Positions 57,709 to 64,000 of a stretch of DNA of 64,000 nucleotides are shown one piece after another. Source of the stretch: Maratus speciosus. Taxonomy: Eukaryota > Arthropoda > Arachnida > Araneae > Salticidae. Every line of letters begins with the position of its first letter. The stretch's first letter is position 1. The translations under genes and the position numbers were made by a program. The stretch lies in NCBI GenBank assembly GCA_963932465.1, contig OZ010800.1:35950352-36014351 (forward strand), given 5' to 3'. The notes under the pieces were generated by a model. The model did not search any database, was not told the DNA's origin, and worked only from the letters and a program-made list of their open reading frames with translations.

Positions 57709-57750
57709 CAATCACAATTGGCTACCCTATTGTTTCAGGGCGAGCCTAGA
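57709..57750 (-). other. Conserved 3'-UTR motif of the non-LTR element
   Basis: The minus strand has CTCGCCCTGAAACAATAGGG followed by TAGCCAATTGTGATTG. The same ordered words occur at 13558-13598 in the other non-LTR element. Confidence 0.6.
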
Positions 57751-58008
57751 AATATATTACGATTATGATTTATATGTTTTGGAATTTACGTACTATTTGA
57801 AAAAAATTTAAGTATTTACATTCATCTTTTCATTTGATAAGAAGTATTTTTTTTCCTTTTTTTCACCCTTTTAAACAAAAATATTTATACATATTTACAA
57901 TAATTCTAGTGGTATTTAAGTTCTTAAAAATAAAACAATCTCAAAAACACCCTTCCATACACCACGTGGACCCATGACATGTCCACCACAGGCAATCAGA
58001 AGAGGTAA

Positions 58009-59262
58009 TTATTGAATGTATTTATATTGAATAAAAGAATAATGGCTATTGAGAATATCGTAGTTAGCATAAAGTTTTTTAAGTTGTGCCGGGTCATTAA
58101 TTATTTTTAGGATGTCCTGAAGGATTGTCGTTTCTGTTCTGTGAAATTTAAACTTCATGAATTTGCAGTTGCCGAAAATGTAATGCATCGGGTCTCCTCG
58201 ACCACCACATTTACAAAGGTCGTCATCTTTTTTGCCGATATTATAAAGGAAAGACGGGAAGCTGCCGCGGCCTGTTAAAAAGTAAATAGATACTTTATCT
58301 TTTGAAATTATTTGGTTCTGAACTTTTGGTACCAGCCCGTGCGTATATCTGCCACCCCCTGAGTGATGCCAGTTGTACTGCCACCTGTCCAGTAATTGGG
58401 TTCGAATACATTTTATAAGATAGGACCGAGGCAATTTAACTCCTCGATCCACTGGTAGGTCGCAGTACTGGGCGGCATAATTCGCCAGCTCATCCGCCAG
58501 TTCATTACCCGCTATGCCAATGTGGCCTTTTATCCAAGTAATGTAAAAAATTTTATTTTGATTTTGTTTAATTAAATTATGGATGTAATAAATTGAGGGG
58601 TTAGTTGGAAATAAATTGTCTAAGGCTTTAATAGTAGATTGACTGTCACTTAATATTTGGAATTTTGTATAAGGGGAGTTAATGGCCCAATTAATTGCCG
58701 AAATTATTGCGTGCAGCTCCGCCTGAAAGATTGAATTTTCTGCTCTCAGTTTGACTGTTTTTTCATAAATTTTAATGTTATGATTGTAGGCTACCATTGC
58801 ATATGCTGTGCCAGAGTCCACCTTAGAACCATCTGTGTAAATCGAAATAAGATTAGTTTTTGTGATAATTTTGTCTGTAACTATTAAGTTATTTAAATGA
58901 ATTTCCGGATTTATTTCATATTTTAGGATTTTATTTTCTATATCATCTTTACATATTGGTTTGGGTTCTTTAAGTAATAAGTTTTTATTGTGTAAAATAT
59001 TGTATTTTAGATTTTTATATTCCAGTGTTATTAAGATTGGTGGTATTCCTAATAGGACCTGTAACGTATGTGTTGCAACATTTTTATATGTTTTGGTTAT
59101 TGACGTGAGACAAGTTCTTTGGATGGATTGGAGAGCGCGTTTATCTTTTATCCTGAGGTCTCCAAACCACATCTCCGAACCATAATCTATAATTTTTTCT
59201 AGTACTGCTATGTACCAGGTTCTAAGATAGCCTCTGTCCACCCCCCAAGTAGCCGAGAACAC
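58009..59262 (-). pseudogene. Non-LTR ORF2 3' part: linker and RNase H
   Basis: A 417-codon open stretch. RNase H motifs are ISIYTDGSKVDSGTAYA, SIFQAELHAIISAINW, ILSDSQSTIKAL and WIKGHIGIAGNELADELA, with all acidic catalytic positions present. The C-terminus has DDLCKCGGRGDPMHYIFGNC, a CCHC-like motif also found in the first element. In-frame stops in 59263-59467 separate it from the reverse transcriptase. Confidence 0.9.
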
Positions 59263-59464
59263 CCGTTTAATGGATGAGGTTAGCTGTAAAATTTTGTTTT
59301 TTATGCTAGTTATGTGCTTGTCCCATTTTAAAGTACTCTGGAATATTATCCCTAAAAATTTTTATTTCCTTTAATGGCTTGATGGTATAGTTACCCAATT
59401 TAAAGGTTGGTGGACGTTTATCCAAAGTGTTTTTCCCCAACATAATAAAAGTCGTTTTTTCCTT

Positions 59465-60109
59465 TTAAATCTGTAAATTTAAGTTATTGCAAATATTATA
59501 AAAAAGTTTTATTTTTTGGTTGGTTTCGGTTTCTAAGATGAGTCTGCTCCTCGCTTTGACAACCATATTGAAGTCATCGCAAAAAACATACAGGTCTTCG
59601 AATTTACTGTAAAAGTTTATTAAGATTATATTTGCTATGATTAGCCACAGAAGCGGCCCAAGGCACGACCCCTGTGGACAGCCTTGATAAGTTGGTCTTT
59701 TAATGTTATTTGATAAATAATTTGTTATTAGTTCTCGTTCGGATAAGAAGCTAAGAAGGATACATTTTAAATATTGCGGAATTGGTAATTCGTTAATTTG
59801 TTGACCCAAAGTGACCCAATCGATATTGTCAAACGCCCCTACAATGTCGAATGAGATAATGCTGCAGTATTTATATTTTTCAAGATACGTTTTTGCTTTA
59901 TGTTTTAATTTGTTTAATAGTTGAATTGTGCTTCTGTTCTCACGGAAGCCATACTGGGCCCCGTGAAGAACATTTAATTTTTCTAAGTAGTGATTAATTC
60001 TTCGTTTTAGGATCCTCTCATAGATTTTTCCCAGCATGGGAAGGAGACAAATGGGTCTATAGGAGGAAGGTTGGCGTGGATTTTTATTACGTTTTGCGAA
60101 GAAGATCAC
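59465..60109 (-). pseudogene. Non-LTR reverse transcriptase core
   Basis: 214 open codons: PSSYRPICLLPMLGKIYERI, ISFDIVGAFDNIDW (first catalytic Asp), QGCPQGSCLGPLLW and the catalytic box VFCDDFNM. The box is Phe-Cys-Asp-Asp, with both aspartates kept. It ends in a TAA, after which collinear sequence continues, so the protein is truncated. Confidence 0.9.
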
Positions 60110-61488
60110 ATTTGCTATTTTCCATGATTTAGGAAAGTAGTTAAGAGTAAGACATTTGTTATATAAGTCACGTATTAGATGTTTAAAATTATTGTATATG
60201 TTTTTAATAATAAATGCATCAATTTTATCAAATCCAGGGGCTTTTAAATTATTTTGCTCATTAAGTGCTGATTTTATTTCTTTAAAAGATATTAGGGGGG
60301 GAGGGGGGAGGAAGATCTTCCTCTGCCGCTGGGTCCATGAGAGGTGGATGCGGGTTTTGATGTATTGGGAAATGGTGGTTAAGTAATATGTTGAAAGTGT
60401 CTAATTTTGTAGTATATGGGGTTGAACCCTGTAGTGTTGTGTGTATGAAATGATTATTTTTGAGTCTTTTATTCATTGCTATTTTAAAGGCTTGGCCAAA
60501 TTTGTCTTTTGTTTTAGAGCAGAAACTCTGCCATGATTTAGTTTTTTGTTGTTTTATACGTTTTTTGTATATTGCTTTTTCTCTTTGTAGGAGGGTTCTC
60601 CACTTTGGGTCATTTGTTGATTTAAATCTTTTCCGTAATGCTGAGATTTTATTTCGCTGGACCTTCAGCTCTGCCATCCACCAGTCAAATGTTGGATATA
60701 ATTTGAAACTTTTTGTTTTTAGTGAGGATTTACAGGTGTCTAGAATTACTTGGTTAAAACCATCAAGCCATCCAGTTCTAGTCGAGTTTTAGTATCAGAT
60801 AAGGATTTAAGTAAATTATTAATTTTCGGTTTCAAGATGTAATTAAATTTTTTAAAATTTGAGTATCTTGTTTTAAATCTTTTAAGGTCTAGAATAACTG
60901 GTTTAAGATTTAATGAGAATCTGATATACCTGTGGTCCGACGTGCTCTCTACTGTGTCATCTACATACCATGAGTCCACGCAGTCCACCAGGTCTTGTGT
61001 ACAAAGGGTTACATCTGGATTCCCCTTCATGGGACGATTCGGCTGTCCTATAAATGAATGAGGTGCCTCTATATCATTGATCAGAGTTAAGATAATAGTA
61101 AGTATGTCAAAATTTTTCCCCGTTCATCTTCTTTCTGATATCCTAAAAGTGACAAGTGGACATTGAGGTCTCCTCCCATTATGATGTGATTCAATGGTTC
61201 GAAGAAGTCCAGCCACTTCATATCACCTCTGAAATCACCTTTTGGTCTGGCATACACAGAGCCTATTGTGATCTTGCCGGATTCAGTAGTAAGATTGACG
61301 AATACTGCATTATCGTCTTTATATGTCTCTATCACTTCCACGTCCTTTCGAGTTACCACAACTGCCGCTGTTTTATTTTTTGAGATAAATGCTTGCCAAT
61401 TTGACGGAATTGACCATATGGCTTCGTTAAAGTAGTAAAAGTCCTGTAATAGAAGAACTAGTATTTTATGCTGATTTGCAAATCCCAT
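60110..61488 (-). pseudogene. Non-LTR APE-type endonuclease and linker, frameshifted
   Basis: Open pieces at 61087-61488 (endonuclease core with IMGGDLNVHLSLLGY), 60746-61030 (NPDVTLCTQDLV and the STSDHRYIRF terminal SDH motif) and 60282-60677 (basic linker ERRxK-type region before the reverse transcriptase). Frame changes fall near 61030-61090 and 60680-60750. A G-rich tract at 60297-60312 shifts the frame before the fingers domain. The reading continues upstream to about 61700 with FIQINLQGSSSATS, the typical start of such endonucleases. Confidence 0.85.
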
Positions 61489-61819
61489 TAGTGTGGATGT
61501 TGCAGAACTTGATCCCTGTAGATTAATTTGAATAAAGGTTAGTTCATTTGGAATACATATTTTCTGTGGTTTTGCAGGGTTATTCAGAATTTCTGTTATT
61601 ATTTGTTCTTGGTTTACTGTTAAATTTTCATTTTGAGTATTGGAGTTGTTTGAGTTTGTTGAGTTATTAGAATTATTTATTTCTTCATTTATCGGATTGA
61701 ACTTTCTTGATTAATTTGTATATTTTTATTTCTCTGTGACAGGTAGTACTGTAGTGTTGGACAGTCTGATGAACTCGATCTATGCGGGAAGTCGCTATTT
61801 GTTCCAGCACAGTTTCTGC

Positions 61820-62350
61820 CTATATCGAATTTATTTTATTTATTTGTGCTAGATTGCTTCGCTGTAGTATTAAATATTGTAAAGTCGGACATTCACTAGA
61901 ACTAGCTGCATGCGGGAAGTCACTCGCACTCCCCATGCAGTTTCTGCATCTGTGTTGTTGTGGTTTATTTCTGTAATAACAATATTTTTGATCATGGCGT
62001 TCTGCACAGTATTCACACGTTGGAGATTGTCGGCAATTCTGATCCACGTGTCCGGAAGATTGACAGTTCTTACATCTTAATATAGGTTGGTAAGGTGCAA
62101 TCCTGACCGATGTAAATCCCATGACGATCTTTCGTTGTCTCAGTAGATGAATCGCAACTGGAGCTTCTGCTTCAAAAATTAGTTGGTATGTTGAAGCTTT
62201 TTCTCTTTGTTTTCTATTAATGTAGTTTATTGGAATATCTGAATCATAAAGATTTTTTAGATTGGTTATTATTTCTTGTGGATCCATATATGTCGGGATC
62301 CCTAAAAGAATCAGTTTTCGGAGATCCGCAGCCTTATATTCTATATCCAC
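61820..62350 (-). pseudogene. Non-LTR ORF1 C-terminal part with CCHC zinc knuckles
   Basis: 176 codons with an RRM-like stretch (LRKLILLGIPTYMDPQEI, YQLIFEAEAPVAIHLLRQR), then CKNCQSSGHVDQNC, CEYCAERHDQKYC and CRNCMGSASDFPHAASSSEC. This is the usual three-knuckle tail of I/Jockey-like ORF1. It overlaps the next open piece by a few bases in another frame; a single-base indel near 62345 would join them. Confidence 0.85.
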
Positions 62351-62973
62351 AATGTCTTTAAGGTTTCTATCTTCTCAATCGTCTCAAGCAGCTTATTCGT
62401 GTTTTCATCACTAAACGTTTTAATTATTAGTGTATTTTTGTTTTTGGCAAGTTCACAATATATTTGTTTATATTCAATTGTGTTTCTAGTTTCTCTTGTT
62501 AGCATGATTTTTATGTCATTGAGCGACATATTCGTGTTTTTCTGCCGAGTTATCAGGATAGCTGCTTTTGAATACTGTGCATGTACCGTTGGAATTGTTG
62601 TCTTCTTAGGTATTGCAGCCACCTCCGAATATAGTGAATTATCTGTATTTGCCTGTATGTTTTCTTCTATATTATTGCATTTTATGATTGGTTGTTGTTC
62701 CTCTACTGTTTCTATTTTTTCTCTTATCTTTTTAAGTTCTTCCAAGATGATTCTAGTATAAGGTATCGTTTCTTCTGTATTTTGCTGTTGAATTATGTCT
62801 TCTATTACTTTATTTTTATTTCTAATTTCTTTTAATTGTTTTTCTATTTCTTCTTTGTATTTTAATTCTTTTTCTAGTAGTTCATTCAATTCTTTATTGC
62901 ATTTTTCCAATTCATTTGTTAGAGTGGGCTGTTCTTGCAACTTCTTAATCGTTTCTAATTTGTTCGTGTTCAA
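62341..62973 (-). pseudogene. Non-LTR ORF1 middle part, coiled coil
   Basis: 210 codons, beginning with a heptad-rich Glu/Lys/Leu helix (ELEKCNKELNELLEKELKYK) followed by a polar linker and a second helical segment. It adjoins the upstream and downstream pieces through frame breaks at about 62345 and 62950-62970. It probably mediates ORF1 oligomerisation. Confidence 0.8.
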
Positions 62974-64000
62974 GGATTTTTTGACGTTGATCTAACGTCA
63001 CCTTATTGACGGTGTTGAGATTCGCCGTTATTCTATTATTTTCTTCTCTTTGTATTTCAAGGTCTTTCACCATTTCACTTGCTTTAAAGATAATTTTGTC
63101 TAGGTATTTTTTAGCTTCTTCACAATCACCTCTTCTTCTACTTCTTGTAAGTGATTTATAAATCTCTATCATTTGAGTCATTGTCATCTTCTTTATAGCA
63201 AGTTCACCATACCTCGGCGTGGCTACTTCCTCCGGAGGATCTTGAGTCGACATTGAGGAATTTTGTGTGTTGTCTTCTTGTATAGATATTTGAGTTGCTC
63301 TTTCTTCTGTAGTTTTTAAGTCATGTCTGCCCGATTTTCCTGTCCCCGTTCTTCTACTCTTCTCCTTTAATTCTCTAATCATCTTTTCCTGCTGTTCCGC
63401 TCTTTTTTCCAGATTATTTTTGTTGTCATCTAATTCTCTTATTTTTTGTTTTATTTTGATGAGGTATTTTTCTGCCATACTAGACGCTCCTTTAGCATGA
63501 GTGCTCTTCGTCTTGCTGTAGCTATCTATAAATTGTTCCAGCGACATTAATTTTGCCATGGGTTCTGAATATGTTGTCAGATTTTTTGGAAGGTCTTTAG
63601 TATTTAATCTTGGTGTTGAGTGTATTGATATACTGGAATCAAATGATCCTTCAGTTTCATGCTCCACAAGATCCTTTACTCTCTGTGGCTTTGGAGTCGC
63701 CTGGGCAGTTATTAACTGATTTTCTAATTCTTGGATTGTCTGATCCAGTTGTATCATCATTCTCTCTTTTTCCTCTACGATTTCTTTCAACTCCATTATT
63801 TCATGTTCTTTTTCCTTCAAGTTTTGCTCAATTTCGTCACTTTTCATCAGAGCACATTCTAATTTTTCTTTGTACTCTGCTATTTTAAGTTCGTTTTGTT
63901 CTTTATTTAATTTATTCTTCTTTTTATTTTTTAATTTCTGACTGTATTCGTGAAATATTTGTAGGAACGTCGGTTCCGAGCTACTTATTTCATATGAATG
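62945..64000 (-). pseudogene. Non-LTR ORF1 N-terminal part, long coiled coil, off the window edge
   Basis: Open from the window edge to 62945. The frame remains open upstream of the Met at 63847, so the true start lies beyond 64000. It is rich in Glu, Lys, Gln and Leu with heptad pattern (EKEHEIMELKEIVEEKERMM), and has a duplicated segment: PMAKLMSLEQFIDSYSKTKS...AEKYLIKIK and GELAIKKMTMTQMIEIYKSLTRSR...AKKYLDKII. This internal repeat is unusual for ORF1 proteins. Confidence 0.75.

Larger units (their letters stand above)
57463..64000 (-). mobile_element. Second antisense non-LTR retrotransposon (I-type group with RNase H), open at the window edge
   Basis: Minus-strand order: coiled-coil plus CCHC ORF1 (64000 to 61820), endonuclease, reverse transcriptase, RNase H, 3' UTR, and a tail of TTAC repeats at 57463-57483. 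It is longer and better preserved than the copy at 13.4-18.1 kb but carries several frame breaks. The 5' end lies beyond the window. Confidence 0.9.

Overview
The window is a piece of an AT-rich eukaryotic nuclear genome, almost certainly arthropod and most likely a chelicerate such as a spider (inference from the transposon families, long introns and an animal-type fatty acid synthase; no decisive taxonomic marker is present). There is no bacterial-style gene content.

The only host gene I can support is an animal type I fatty acid synthase (FASN) on the + strand. Five consecutive coding exons are visible (6708-6887, 8978-10211, 21259-21407, 28947-29147, 34462-34788). All splice sites are GT/AG and all phases join without a break. 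They encode the end of the dehydratase, the inactive methyltransferase/ketoreductase-like structural region, and the start of the NADPH-dependent enoyl reductase. The 5' half of the gene lies left of the window. The next 3' exon is not found before 64000, so the last intron is at least 29.2 kb.

The introns are packed with mobile DNA. 1-5.45 kb: a ~760-bp direct repeat pair (LTR-like) around a non-coding interior that holds an array of evenly spaced palindromes. 11.7-20.75 kb: a dead Ty3/Gypsy element split by an antisense RNase H-bearing non-LTR retrotransposon. 21.5-22.95, 26.9-28.46 and 32.2-33.75 kb: three copies of one Tc1-like DD34E transposon, of which one has an intact transposase and one is disabled by a single nonsense codon. 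29.2-30.8 kb: a ~345-bp tandem array. 36.0-46.9 kb: three adjacent palindromic (foldback) elements, the third broken by a young BEL/Pao LTR retrotransposon with 757-bp LTRs, a 5-bp target duplication and a complete 1733-codon frame. 47-56 kb: several tandem arrays, two foldback MITE-like elements and two tRNA-derived SINEs with clear target duplications. 57.46-64 kb: a second antisense non-LTR retrotransposon whose coiled-coil ORF1 runs off the right edge.

The most noteworthy items are: a decayed tandem duplication of a FASN exon end with its splice donor still present; a repeat placed at the 3' ends of two different FASN introns that carries an acceptor-like site; the nested palindrome cluster; the palindrome array at 2.08-2.53 kb; and the BEL element whose reverse transcriptase motif reads YIDN instead of YxDD. 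I found no convincing new host-encoded system; the novelty is in repeat structure.
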